The position numbers and the translations under genes were made by a program. Shown here piece after piece: positions 54,789 through 63,457 of a stretch of 64,000 nt of DNA. The stretch spans positions 62,001 to 126,000 of the forward strand of contig PHBK01000004.1 of assembly GCA_002840565.1 (NCBI GenBank), read 5' to 3'. The notes below the pieces were generated by a model. That model was given only the letters and a program-made list of their open reading frames with translations, was not told the origin of the DNA and made no database searches. The stretch's first letter is position 1; every line of letters starts with the position of its first letter. Source of the stretch: Deltaproteobacteria bacterium HGW-Deltaproteobacteria-12. GTDB taxonomy: Bacteria; Desulfobacterota; Syntrophia; Syntrophales; Smithellaceae.

Positions 54789-56015
54789 ATGGGCAGAAGA
54801 AGCAATGTTCTGGTTGGCATCGATATTGGAACAACAAAGACGACAGCTATTGTCGGCGAGGTCACTGATACAGGTATTGATATTATTGGCATCGGAACAT
54901 CGCCGGCCAAAGAATTAAGAAAAGGTGTTGTTGTCAATATTGAAAGCACTGTGGAAGCAATAAAGAAAGCTATCGACGAAGCTGAACATATGTCGGGATG
55001 CCGCATTAATTCAGCCTATGTCGGGGTGGCCGGCAGCCATATCAAGGGACAGAACTCCCTTGGCATCGTAGCCATTAAAGGCCGGGAAGTCGGCGAAGAG
55101 GATGTACAAAGGGCTATCGAAGCGTCCAAAGCCATTGCCATCCCGTTGGACAGGGAGATCCTCCATACGCTGCCGCAGAACTACGTCGTCGACGGGCAGG
55201 ATGGGGTAAGAGATCCGGTGGGAATGTCCGGTGTCCGCCTGGAGGCAAAAGTCCACATTGTTACGGGAGCTGCCGCGGCGATTGCGAATATTGTGAAATC
55301 GGTCAACCGTGTAGGCCTGGATATTGAAGATGTGGTTTTAGAGCAGCTGGCGGCCAGTGAAGCAGTGCTCAGCTCCGATGAAAAAGATCTTGGTGTTGTC
55401 CTGATTGATATTGGCGGTTCCAATACAGGTATTGCCATTTTTTCCGAGGGGAGTATCAAACATACGGCCATACTGCCGGTCGGCGGCAACTATCTGACTT
55501 CTGATATTGCCACCGGTTTGCGCACGCCGTTCAATGAAGCGGAAAAAATTAAAATTGAATACGGTTGTGCCTTAACATCCATGATTCCTAAAGAAGAAAC
55601 AATTGATGTGCCCAGCGTCGGCGGCCGCGAAGCACGGGAAGTATCACGCCAGATACTAGGCAGAATTATTGAGCCCAGGATGGAGGAAATCCTTAATATG
55701 GCGTCCAAGGAAGTTGTCCGGTCCGGCTTTGAAGATTTACTGGCGGCGGGAGTTGTTCTGACGGGCGGCACATCGCTTTTGCCCGGCATCAATGAACTGG
55801 CCGAACAGATATTTGATATGCCGGTCCGCCGGGGGATTCCTTCGGGCATGGGAGGACTTTCCGATGTCGTGAATTCGCCGGCTTACGCTACCGGAGTCGG
55901 ATTGATTATCTATGGCAGCAAACAATTATCCAGTGATTCGGTTTACAGAAAAACCGGGAATATATTCAGCAATATGATCAAAACAATTAAAAAATGGTTT
56001 TTAGAATTTTTTTGA
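54789..56015 (+). CDS. ftsA: Cell division protein FtsA
   Basis: Actin-like ATPase of 408 residues that tethers FtsZ to the membrane. VGIDIGTTKTTAIVGEV is the phosphate-1 loop, the SHI-containing 1C domain follows (about 85-165), then VLIDIGGSNTGIAIF and VVLTGGTSLLPGI. The C-terminal FSNMIKTIKKWFLEFF is the amphipathic membrane-targeting helix. AGCTGGAGAAAAA precedes the ATG. ftsZ begins 15 nt after the stop. Confidence 0.96.
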   Translation: MGRRSNVLVGIDIGTTKTTAIVGEVTDTGIDIIGIGTSPAKELRKGVVVNIESTVEAIKKAIDEAEHMSGCRINSAYVGVAGSHIKGQNSLGIVAIKGREVGEEDVQRAIEASKAIAIPLDREILHTLPQNYVVDGQDGVRDPVGMSGVRLEAKVHIVTGAAAAIANIVKSVNRVGLDIEDVVLEQLAASEAVLSSDEKDLGVVLIDIGGSNTGIAIFSEGSIKHTAILPVGGNYLTSDIATGLRTPFNEAEKIKIEYGCALTSMIPKEETIDVPSVGGREAREVSRQILGRIIEPRMEEILNMASKEVVRSGFEDLLAAGVVLTGGTSLLPGINELAEQIFDMPVRRGIPSGMGGLSDVVNSPAYATGVGLIIYGSKQLSSDSVYRKTGNIFSNMIKTIKKWFLEFF

Positions 56016-56030
56016 AAGGAAGGGATGCCC

Positions 56031-57182
56031 ATGTTTGAATTGACAGAAGTGTGCAGTGCTAATTCGGCAAAAATTAAAGTGATCGGAGTAGGAGGGGGAG
56101 GAGGCAACGCCGTTAATACGATGATTTCGTGCTCCCTGCGCGGAGTGGATTTCATGATTGCCAATACGGATATTCAGGCGTTGGGCGCATCAAGATCCCC
56201 GGTCAAGATTCAGATTGGCGCGGAGATAACAAAAGGCCTGGGCGCCGGTTCTAATCCGGATATCGGCAAAAGATCGGCGTTGGAATCCCGCGACCAGCTG
56301 AGATCGTATCTGGAAGGGTCCGACATGATTTTTGTTACTGCCGGCCTGGGCGGCGGCACGGGAACGGGAGCCGCCCCGATTATTGCGGACATAGCCCGTG
56401 AATGCAATGCCCTGACTGTCGCTGTGGTAACGAAGCCATTTCAGTTTGAAGGCAAACGGCGCAATACTCAGGCGGAAGAAGGGATAGCGCTCCTGCGCGA
56501 TACGGTGGATACGCTGATCGTTGTGCCCAACCAGCGCCTGCTCTCCCTGGGGGGACGCAACCTTTCTCTTCTGGAAGCGTTCAAGAAAGCGGATGATATT
56601 CTTTACCAGGCTGTCAAAGGGATTTCCGATTTGATTATTGTTCCGGGCCTGATCAACCTTGATTTTGCAGATGTAAAGAATGTCATGAGCAATATGGGTA
56701 TGGCGCTTATGGGCACGGGCGTTGCGTCCGGTGAAAACCGGGCAGTCGAAGCAGCGCAGCGGGCAATTTCTTCGCCGCTGCTGGAAGACAATACCATCCA
56801 GGGTGCACAGGCAATTCTGCTGAGCATTACCGGTGGACCGGATATGAGTCTGTACGAAGTCAATGAAGCTTCGTCATTGATTCAGTCGGAAGCCCATGAA
56901 GATGCCAACATCATCTTTGGCACGGTTATTGACGAAAACATGGGGGATGATATTCGTATAACTGTTATTGCCACCGGTTTTGATGATGTAACGAAAAGGA
57001 AGCAGGTCACCGACAATATAACGCATCTGGGTTCCTTCAGGCGGGAGGATTTATCAACACCGGCATTTATGCGCAGGGAAAGAGCCCGTGATAACGCTAA
57101 TATCGTCACTCTGGGTATCAACGATGAGATCGACAACGTTGACATCGAGATTCCCACATTTCTGCGCCGACAGGCTGATTGA
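56031..57182 (+). CDS. ftsZ: Cell division GTPase FtsZ
   Basis: Tubulin-like GTPase of 383 residues that forms the division ring. [24 protein letters not shown], the tubulin signature [18 protein letters not shown] and [29 protein letters not shown] are all present. The tail ends [11 protein letters not shown], the conserved peptide that binds FtsA. The ATG at 56031 sits 7 nt from AGGAAGG; the track ATG at 56025 is adjacent to that site and less likely. The next gene overlaps its stop as TTGA. Confidence 0.96.
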   Translation: MFELTEVCSANSAKIKVIGVGGGGGNAVNTMISCSLRGVDFMIANTDIQALGASRSPVKIQIGAEITKGLGAGSNPDIGKRSALESRDQLRSYLEGSDMIFVTAGLGGGTGTGAAPIIADIARECNALTVAVVTKPFQFEGKRRNTQAEEGIALLRDTVDTLIVVPNQRLLSLGGRNLSLLEAFKKADDILYQAVKGISDLIIVPGLINLDFADVKNVMSNMGMALMGTGVASGENRAVEAAQRAISSPLLEDNTIQGAQAILLSITGGPDMSLYEVNEASSLIQSEAHEDANIIFGTVIDENMGDDIRITVIATGFDDVTKRKQVTDNITHLGSFRREDLSTPAFMRRERARDNANIVTLGINDEIDNVDIEIPTFLRRQAD

Positions 57183-58891
57183 AAAAGGTGAATTGGAAAC
57201 TGAGAAAAAAGTACAATGCCCTTTTAGAACAGGAAAGGGGCTTTGTAAAAAAAGATTGGGGCACGGATAATACCGTTTGTCTTGCCTATCCTAATTATTA
57301 CCGGACGGGAATGTCCAATCTGGGCTTTCAGACAGTTTATAAAATATTCAACGAACAGCCATCCTTCCTTTGTGAAAGAGTGTTTCTGCCCGCAGCCGGT
57401 GACGAAGCCGAATTCGTCACCGGACGGGCGGAGTTGGTCAGCATTGAAAATCAAAAAAATATTTCCACATTCGACATACTGGCTTTTTCTTTATCCTTCG
57501 AAAACGATTATCCCAATATTTTAACAATGCTCGAAATGGCGGGCATTCCGCTCCCTGCTTCCGGGCGTTCCGAAGATTATCCGCTGATTGTCGGCGGCGG
57601 CATTGCCGCCACAATGAACCCGGAGCCGATATCCGGCTTCTTTGATTTATTTATCCTGGGTGAGGCGGAAGAATCATTACCGGTGTTTGCCCGCATTTTT
57701 GAGGAAGCGCGCCTGTCCGGTCTGAATCGCAGAGATATGCTGATTAACATGCAAAAAACTCTGCCGCAGGCATATGTTCCCGGTCTTTATGAAATTAAAT
57801 ATTCTGCGGACAGACGTATTAAGGCAATTGAGCCCACTGTGCCCGGGTTGCCGCAAAGAATAAAGATTTCCCCCATAAAAGATATCAACTCCTTTGGTAC
57901 CGAAGAAGTCATCAGCGCTCCCCGGACGGAAATGGCAGACATGTGCCTCGTCGAAGTAAACAGGGGTTGTGCCCGCAGCTGCCGGTTTTGCGCGGCCAGT
58001 TTTATTTATCGGCCCGTACGCTTCCGCAGCTATGAAAATATTGCCGCGGCAATAGATCGCGGGCTGACCAGAAAGAAAAAGATCGGCCTGGTAGGCACGG
58101 CTGTTTCCGACCATCCGGAGCTTGCCGGAATTTGCCAGTACATTCTGGCAAAGGGAGGCCGGGCCGGCATCGGTTCGCTCAGAGCGGATCAAATTAATGA
58201 ACCAATTGTTCGGCTTCTCAAAGCCAATGGTATAGAAACAGTCGCCCTGGCGCCGGAGGCAGGCAGTCAGCGGCTCCGCGACCTGCTGCGCAAAGGCGTT
58301 AACGAGGAAGATGTCCTGCGTTCGGCAGAACTTCTCATTCAAAATGAGATTATGAATCTGCGATTGTACTTCATGATCGGACTGCCGTCCGAGCAGGAAG
58401 AAGATATTGATGCGATCATTGAACTGGTCAAGAAAATTCAGCACCAGGCCCTGCAAAGCACGGGCGGTAAAAGAATATTCCGGAGCATTACACTCAGCAT
58501 TAATCAGTTTATACCCAAGCCGTCTACACCACTGCAGTGGTGCGCGCTCAGTGATATAAATTCCGTAGGCAAGAAAATTAAAAAGCTTGCCGGAGCTTTC
58601 GGCTCCGACAAGCAGATCAAGGTCATTTCCGATGTGCCGAAATGGAATTATGTTCAGGCGCTGCTGTCTCTGGGCGACCGTCAGGTAGGCGAGATATTAA
58701 CGGCCGTTCACCGACTTCACGGCAACTGGGCACAGGCTCTCAAAGAAGTAAATGTGAATGCGGACTTCTATGTTTACCGCCAGAAGAAATATGACGAAAT
58801 CCTGCCCTGGGATATTGTGGATCTTGGCGTTTCCAAAAGAGCGCTCATCAGCGAGTGCCGTAAAGCACTGGCGAATACAGCCGAACCATAA
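57179..58891 (+). CDS. Radical SAM protein, TIGR03960 type
   Basis: A 570-residue protein with an N-terminal B12-binding-like region ([17 protein letters not shown] and [22 protein letters not shown]) and a radical SAM domain whose cluster motif is [13 protein letters not shown] near residue 264. [24 protein letters not shown] is typical of the same group. In many genomes it is followed by or fused to a DUF2344 (TIGR03936) partner; none is seen here. The likely start is TTG overlapping the ftsZ stop (TTGA), with a GTG three codons in as alternative. Substrate unknown; tRNA or cofactor modification is speculative. Confidence 0.88.
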   Translation: MKKVNWKLRKKYNALLEQERGFVKKDWGTDNTVCLAYPNYYRTGMSNLGFQTVYKIFNEQPSFLCERVFLPAAGDEAEFVTGRAELVSIENQKNISTFDILAFSLSFENDYPNILTMLEMAGIPLPASGRSEDYPLIVGGGIAATMNPEPISGFFDLFILGEAEESLPVFARIFEEARLSGLNRRDMLINMQKTLPQAYVPGLYEIKYSADRRIKAIEPTVPGLPQRIKISPIKDINSFGTEEVISAPRTEMADMCLVEVNRGCARSCRFCAASFIYRPVRFRSYENIAAAIDRGLTRKKKIGLVGTAVSDHPELAGICQYILAKGGRAGIGSLRADQINEPIVRLLKANGIETVALAPEAGSQRLRDLLRKGVNEEDVLRSAELLIQNEIMNLRLYFMIGLPSEQEEDIDAIIELVKKIQHQALQSTGGKRIFRSITLSINQFIPKPSTPLQWCALSDINSVGKKIKKLAGAFGSDKQIKVISDVPKWNYVQALLSLGDRQVGEILTAVHRLHGNWAQALKEVNVNADFYVYRQKKYDEILPWDIVDLGVSKRALISECRKALANTAEP

Positions 58892-58908
58892 TTATTTGCT
58901 GCACAAAG

Positions 58909-61074
58909 CTAATCATTTTTCAGTTTCAATCCCTTTTTAAGCTTTTCGATCAGAATTTCTTCTTCCCTGGTGTACTTGCCGTCAACCAGACAGAGCCTGC
59001 GGGCGATGCCCAGGGCATCCATCCGGTCATCCTTGTTTTTGATAAGAATGTGCAGGGCGCTGATTGCCCGGTCCTGGTCTGCCTGAAGAATCGCCGCCTG
59101 TTCCTTGAGGATTTTCTTGAACTGGACAGGACGGATTTTCCCCAGTACTTTATGCGTCGCGGCGATTTCCTGGGCAAAGTCAAAATGACTGCGCTTGATT
59201 CCACGGCTGGTCCTCGCCACAGCCATAAAGACGCGAATCAGGCCTTCAGCCACACCGCCTTCTTCCAGAGACTGCGTTCTTTTGTCATAATCTGCACGTT
59301 CATAATGGTCACTTTCCCGCGGCGCTTCGTCTTTTGTCGGCGGAAAAAAAGTTCTGATCAGATCTCTGCTGTAAATAAACCGGAATAATTGTTCCTGGCT
59401 GAGATCGCGGTAATCCCGGTAGATATTCAGGACGTTTTCTATATATTCAGAAACATCTTTTTCCATAGCGACCAGGGGGTTGTCTGGCGAAGCTGGCTTT
59501 CTTTGTGCACGGGTGACAGAGGCCAGATTTTTTAGCGGTCGCATCAGAGGGTTGATGTCCGCATACATATAGCGCTGCACTCTTAGAGGGTGAAGATTGC
59601 GGATAATTTCCGCGGAAAGCTCCGTTGTCCATAATTTTACCCAGGGGCGAACCAAAACCTGATAAATATTGTCATTGATCTCCGAAATCTTGGCCACAAT
59701 GCTGAAATCTTCCTCATCTTCAACTCCGTCATCATAGGCGGCAATATCGGCAAATGTTCGTTCTGCATACCGGGTGGTAAAATTCCCGCCGGCAACATCT
59801 CCTTCAATAATCATTTCATAAAGGCCGGGTGTTATGAAATCGATCATGTCGAAATTGGCAATGATCTGATGGTGCTCCTTCTTGGCGACCGAGCCCGCGA
59901 CAAATATTCCCAGATGACCGATATCCTTATGGATGATATAAATTATCACCTGACCATGTCTTTTGATGTCATCGACAGAAGTGTAAACACGGGGAATCCA
60001 GTTGAGCGCCTGCTGCGCGGGAGTGATGTTGTCGCCCAGAGAGGCAAAAACCAGTATCGGATTTTTAATATTCTTGAGGCTGATCTTTTCCCCTTCACGG
60101 AGCTCCAATTCGCCGCGTTCCAGTTTATTGCCGACGAAAAGATTGTTGACGATGAAATGAATTTCATCGGTGGTCAGCATGAAGAAACCACCCCACCACT
60201 TCTCAAAAGCCAGATAACGCTCCTCTTCGGTATCCACCTGTGAATAGACGTTATAACGTTTTGACCAGAGTGTGTTGGCCGGATTTAAGCCCTCAAAATT
60301 GGCTACCAGATTGGCCCCGTCAAAAACGCCGTTGCCGAGATCGCTTAAAAAAGAAGTGACCCATACGCCGCCGCCGAGACCGCCTTTGTAGCGCATCGGA
60401 TTCTCGCCGACCACTCCGCTCCAGTAGGATAACGGGGCGCCGTTTAAGATCAGCGGCCCGGTGACATCAGGCCGCTCCGCACAAAGCAGCGCCGCCGCCC
60501 ACCCGGCCTGACAGTTACCCATGACTGCCGGGGCGTCAGCATAAGGATGCAATTCGACAATTTTTTCCATGAACGTGGCCATCGCTGTTTCTACATCCGC
60601 CAGATTTTGGCCCGGGATTGGTTCCGAGTAAAAAAGAATGAAATAAACAGGATGTCCATTATTCAAGGCCATACCGATTTCCGAATCTCGTTTTGAGCCG
60701 CCGATACCCGGGCCGTGGCCGGCGCGGGGATCCATAATGACGATCGGACGCTTAGGTATTGGCGGAGGCAGCTTGCTTTCCCTGCGGCGCTTATTGTGAT
60801 CCGGCGGCTCGTCCGCTTTCCGGCGATCCCTGATCCGCACCAGAGCATAGTTTGCCGGGCGCGGAAAATTTTTGGCGTTGAGGATCATTTCATAATTATA
60901 GACCAGCACCGGCGGCTGCCCACTGCGGATATGCTTGATATAATTGTTTCCTCTTTTGCGCAAAATATCCGTATAGATGATCGAACGCTGCAGCGAATCA
61001 ATTAAATATTCACGGGTATGGGATTGCCATTCTCCCCACGACTTCGCCTGCTGAGTGTTTAGTAATTTATCCAT
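58909..61074 (-). CDS. DUF3141 alpha/beta-hydrolase protein with PhaC-like nucleophile box
   Basis: A 721-residue protein of the DUF3141 family. The hydrolase core has VIMDPRAGHGPGIGGSKRDSE, then the nucleophile elbow GNCQAG with Cys188, an Asp in SLGDNITP (348) and a His in KDIGHLG (387). A Cys nucleophile with this triad is the pattern of polyhydroxyalkanoate synthases rather than lipases. The last 80 residues (ALHILIKNKDDRMDALGIARRL then YTREEEILIEKLKKG) resemble a TerB-like helical domain. The gene lies 9 nt after an RlmL-like gene. Function is unproven; PHA synthesis or turnover is an inference. Confidence 0.82.
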   Translation of the reverse strand: MDKLLNTQQAKSWGEWQSHTREYLIDSLQRSIIYTDILRKRGNNYIKHIRSGQPPVLVYNYEMILNAKNFPRPANYALVRIRDRRKADEPPDHNKRRRESKLPPPIPKRPIVIMDPRAGHGPGIGGSKRDSEIGMALNNGHPVYFILFYSEPIPGQNLADVETAMATFMEKIVELHPYADAPAVMGNCQAGWAAALLCAERPDVTGPLILNGAPLSYWSGVVGENPMRYKGGLGGGVWVTSFLSDLGNGVFDGANLVANFEGLNPANTLWSKRYNVYSQVDTEEERYLAFEKWWGGFFMLTTDEIHFIVNNLFVGNKLERGELELREGEKISLKNIKNPILVFASLGDNITPAQQALNWIPRVYTSVDDIKRHGQVIIYIIHKDIGHLGIFVAGSVAKKEHHQIIANFDMIDFITPGLYEMIIEGDVAGGNFTTRYAERTFADIAAYDDGVEDEEDFSIVAKISEINDNIYQVLVRPWVKLWTTELSAEIIRNLHPLRVQRYMYADINPLMRPLKNLASVTRAQRKPASPDNPLVAMEKDVSEYIENVLNIYRDYRDLSQEQLFRFIYSRDLIRTFFPPTKDEAPRESDHYERADYDKRTQSLEEGGVAEGLIRVFMAVARTSRGIKRSHFDFAQEIAATHKVLGKIRPVQFKKILKEQAAILQADQDRAISALHILIKNKDDRMDALGIARRLCLVDGKYTREEEILIEKLKKGLKLKND

Positions 61075-61083
61075 AGATTCTCC

Positions 61084-62376
61084 TTAGCCTGATAAAACTG
61101 ATGTTTTTCTGCTTCCCTTATATAATTCATATTCCAGCAGGCGGCATTCGATATCACCGTTATAAAGAATGATTCTTTGTTTGGTGCGCAGGCCGATCTT
61201 CTTGATCATTTCCAGATTGCCCGTGAAGATATAGCCGCGGTATCCGCCTTCTGTCTTTTTGAGAAAATCGCCAATTCCCTGATAAAGACTTGCCAAACGT
61301 GCCTGAGTGCCGCTGCCGCCTCCTTTATTGGTGCTATCGGCGCCTTTCCGGATGATGATTTTACGTGCAGCGGAAAATTCGGACTTGCCGTAGGGCTGCT
61401 TTTTATTAATAGTTGTGCCCATGCGCTCGCCATAAGGCGGATTTACAATAATCACACCGCCGCCTTCCGGAAGAAGAGTTCTTTCATAAGGACAGGTATC
61501 AAACTCGATCAGATGATCTACTCCGGCAGTCTGCGCATTTTGCCTCGCTGCGGCCACCGCTTCTCTGTCCATGTCGGTGGCGATGATTCTTCCCGGCAAC
61601 TTCTTTTTGGCGGCAGCGCGTGCGTCTTTGCGCATCTCCTGCCAGAGTTGTTCCGGAAAACCGGAAATATGCATAAAGCCATAATTGCTTCGGAGAAGAC
61701 CCGGAGCGCGCGCAAGGCCGATCATGGCCGCCTCGATAGCCAGCGTTCCGCTGCCGCACATCGGATTGATAAACGCCCCTTCGCCATTCCAGCCGGAAGC
61801 CAGAATGATTGCCGCCGCCAGAGTTTCCTGCAGCGGCGCCTGCAGGGGAATTTTGCGGTAGCCGCGCAACGCCAGGCGTTCTCCCGAAGTATCCAGATAA
61901 ACAGCGGCCTGATCGTTTTTCCAATAAATATGAACAACCGCCTTATCTTTTTCCGGGCCGGAATCCGGCCGCAAACCGCATTTATCCCGAATCCTATCCA
62001 CGATGGCGTCTTTTGCTTTGACATTGACGAAACGGGAATCGGTGATGAGCGGATTATCGACAATCGAGGTTACGCAAAGGTAAGCGTTTTTGCCCGAAGC
62101 AGCAATCAATGTTTCCCAGGGGTAGTCATAAAGTTTTCCGTAAAGAGTACCCGGAGCGCTGACGGTTATCGTATCCAGCAGGTATAGTACCCTTTGAGCA
62201 GTCCGCAGATGGAGATTCAAAAGCATCGCATCCTCCAGTTTTCCTTCTGTCTGGACGGCGGTATCCAGTTCGGCTAATACCGGAAAACCTAAGGCGTTGA
62301 TTTCTGAGAGCAAATAATGTGCAACGCCCTTCGGGCAGGTCACCAGAATCTTACTTTTCTTTTTCCACAGCGTCAT
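61084..62376 (-). CDS. RlmL-like THUMP/RNA methyltransferase
   Basis: A 430-residue SAM-dependent methyltransferase with an N-terminal ferredoxin-like/THUMP RNA-binding part (to about 165) and a C-terminal UPF0020 catalytic domain. NPMCGSGTLAIEAA (204-217) is the SAM loop and NPPYGER (312-318) the N2-guanine-type catalytic motif. This fits RlmL (m2G2445 of 23S rRNA) or a tRNA homologue. About 40 Lys/Gly/Ser-rich residues separate NPPYGER from the expected LYQGIGDFLKK, a longer insert than usual. It is upstream of, and probably co-transcribed with, the DUF3141 gene. Confidence 0.87.
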   Translation of the reverse strand: MTLWKKKSKILVTCPKGVAHYLLSEINALGFPVLAELDTAVQTEGKLEDAMLLNLHLRTAQRVLYLLDTITVSAPGTLYGKLYDYPWETLIAASGKNAYLCVTSIVDNPLITDSRFVNVKAKDAIVDRIRDKCGLRPDSGPEKDKAVVHIYWKNDQAAVYLDTSGERLALRGYRKIPLQAPLQETLAAAIILASGWNGEGAFINPMCGSGTLAIEAAMIGLARAPGLLRSNYGFMHISGFPEQLWQEMRKDARAAAKKKLPGRIIATDMDREAVAAARQNAQTAGVDHLIEFDTCPYERTLLPEGGGVIIVNPPYGERMGTTINKKQPYGKSEFSAARKIIIRKGADSTNKGGGSGTQARLASLYQGIGDFLKKTEGGYRGYIFTGNLEMIKKIGLRTKQRIILYNGDIECRLLEYELYKGSRKTSVLSG

Positions 62377-62611
62377 GTTAATTATTTAACACAGGAAGTA
62401 GCTTTTGATAAGGATTATCTGGTACCGGGCAGGATGTGGATAAGTCGCCTCTGTCTCTGCTGTCGATCATTTCTAGGCATTACAGCGGGTGGGATTTGGG
62501 ATCATACCGGTCGGGCACGTCTTTTTTCGATTAGCTTTACCATCGAAGTAGTGGATTTAACGAAGAATCCATTGACAACAGATAACAGCATGAATCAATG
62601 CCAACGCACTA

Positions 62612-62645
62612 CAGCCGACAGCGGCCCGCTTGGCCGCTTCGGCTG
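62612..62645. repeat. REP-like long hairpin
   Basis: CAGCCGA-C-AGCGGCC-CGCTT-GGCCGCT-TCGGCTG forms a 14-bp GC-rich stem interrupted only by one bulged C, with a 5-nt loop. A CTAC tetranucleotide overlaps its 5' edge. It lies in a 357-nt gap without genes between the rlmL-like gene and mazE, about 0.8 kb from a REP-associated transposase. This supports a REP-type palindromic element; no second copy is visible in the window. Confidence 0.55.
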
Positions 62646-62682
62646 AGCTTGTCATTGACGTGCATCGTTTTGAATTTATCAT

Positions 62683-62715
62683 TTGACATACTTGGCGGGT
62701 GTACGTATAATACAC
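62683..62715 (+). promoter_or_regulatory. Consensus promoter with overlapping operator-like palindrome, mazEF
   Basis: TTGACA, exactly 17 nt, then TATAAT: a perfect sigma70 consensus. The inverted repeat GTGTA-N7-TACAC (62699-62715) covers the -10 box, where a MazE/MazF complex would block polymerase. Autorepression is the usual arrangement in these systems. Confidence 0.85.
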
Positions 62716-62733
62716 GTGCAAAGGAGGTATACC

Positions 62734-62964
62734 ATGCAGAAAAAATTAACCATAACAGTAGATGAAGAAGTTTATACGGGACTCCATAAAGTAATTGGGC
62801 CACGGAAAATAAGCAGATTTGTTCAGGAAATAGTTCGTCCTTATGTTGTTCGTCCTGATTACGAGGCCGCCTACGCCGAGATGTCAAAAGATAAAAAAAG
62901 AGAGAACGAAGCCTTGAAGTGGGCTGAAATTACCTTTAAGGATATGGATCATGAAACGATGTGA
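62734..62964 (+). CDS. mazE: MazE-type antitoxin
   Basis: A 76-residue antitoxin. QKKLTITVDEEVYTGLHKVIG is a ribbon-helix-helix-like DNA-binding N-terminus, and the acidic/basic C-terminal half (YAEMSKDKKRENEALKWAEI) would wrap the toxin. The ATG at 62734 follows AAGGAGGT perfectly; the track start at 62683 falls in the promoter. It overlaps the toxin gene by 14 nt, the usual coupling. The fold call (RHH rather than AbrB) is by pattern only. Confidence 0.85.
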   Translation: MQKKLTITVDEEVYTGLHKVIGPRKISRFVQEIVRPYVVRPDYEAAYAEMSKDKKRENEALKWAEITFKDMDHETM

Positions 62965-63274
62965 AATCTGGTGGGTGAATTTTGATCCTTCTGTCGGTGG
63001 GGAGATTAAAAAGAAACGTCCTGCCGTAATCATCAGCAACAATGCATCAAACAAATTTCTAAATAGAGTTCAGGTTGTCCCTCTTACAAGCAACACAGAT
63101 CGTCTTTATCCTAGTGAGGCGCGGGTCGTTTTTGACGGCAAGGAAAGCAAGGCTATGGCAGATCAACTGGCCACCGTAAGTAAATTACGGTTGCTCAATC
63201 TCGCTGGCGTTCTTTCTGAAGAGGACATGCGCAAAGTTGAAGAAGCAGTTAAAATTCAACTTGGTGTTCATTGA
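62951..63274 (+). CDS. mazF: MazF/PemK-family endoribonuclease toxin
   Basis: A 107-residue mRNA interferase. It opens CEIWWVNFDPSVGGEIKKKRPAVIISNNASN, the conserved PemK/MazF start with the catalytic Arg-Pro loop, and continues VQVVPLTSNTDRLYPSEARV and SKAMADQLATVSKLRL, containing the second conserved strand and active-site Thr/Ser region. Free toxin would cut mRNA at short motifs and halt growth; MazE neutralizes it. The gene is intact. Directly after its stop begins the remnant of a transposase tail. Confidence 0.92.
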   Translation: MKRCEIWWVNFDPSVGGEIKKKRPAVIISNNASNKFLNRVQVVPLTSNTDRLYPSEARVVFDGKESKAMADQLATVSKLRLLNLAGVLSEEDMRKVEEAVKIQLGVH

Positions 63275-63282
63275 AAAATTCA

Positions 63283-63375
63283 ATGAAAGAGACTGCAGAT
63301 GACCTTGGTATTCATTATACAACAGTGAGCAAAGCATTGAAGTCTAAAGGGGTCAAGTCTGCCTTTGACTTATGA
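63283..63375 (+). pseudogene. Remnant of a REP-associated transposase C-terminus (HTH)
   Basis: A 30-codon open frame reads KETADDLGIHYTTVSKAL, which resembles the helix-turn-helix found at the C-terminal end of many Y1/RAYT-type transposases, and stops after GVKSAFDL. Nothing of the catalytic part precedes it: mazF ends 9 nt upstream. It looks like the leftover 3' end of another element copy. It is too short for the ORF track. Confidence 0.55.
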
Positions 63376-63457
63376 TTAGCGGACCGATATAAAGTGCGCA
63401 TTGAAAGCAGCAACAACAAGATGACGAGCCAGGCAGAAATCTGGCAATAGGCATTGA

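Noticed and set aside
57677-58456. 259-aa ORF on the minus strand
   Set aside because: Antisense to the radical SAM gene across its cluster-binding region.
61177-62187. 336-aa ORF on the plus strand
   Set aside because: Antisense shadow of the RlmL-like gene, which carries NPMCGSGT and NPPYGER in the correct frame.
62377-62611. Possible extra gene between the rlmL-like gene and the REP-like hairpin
   Set aside because: The only frame (62317-62646) overlaps the rlmL-like start antisense, lacks a ribosome site and shows no protein pattern.
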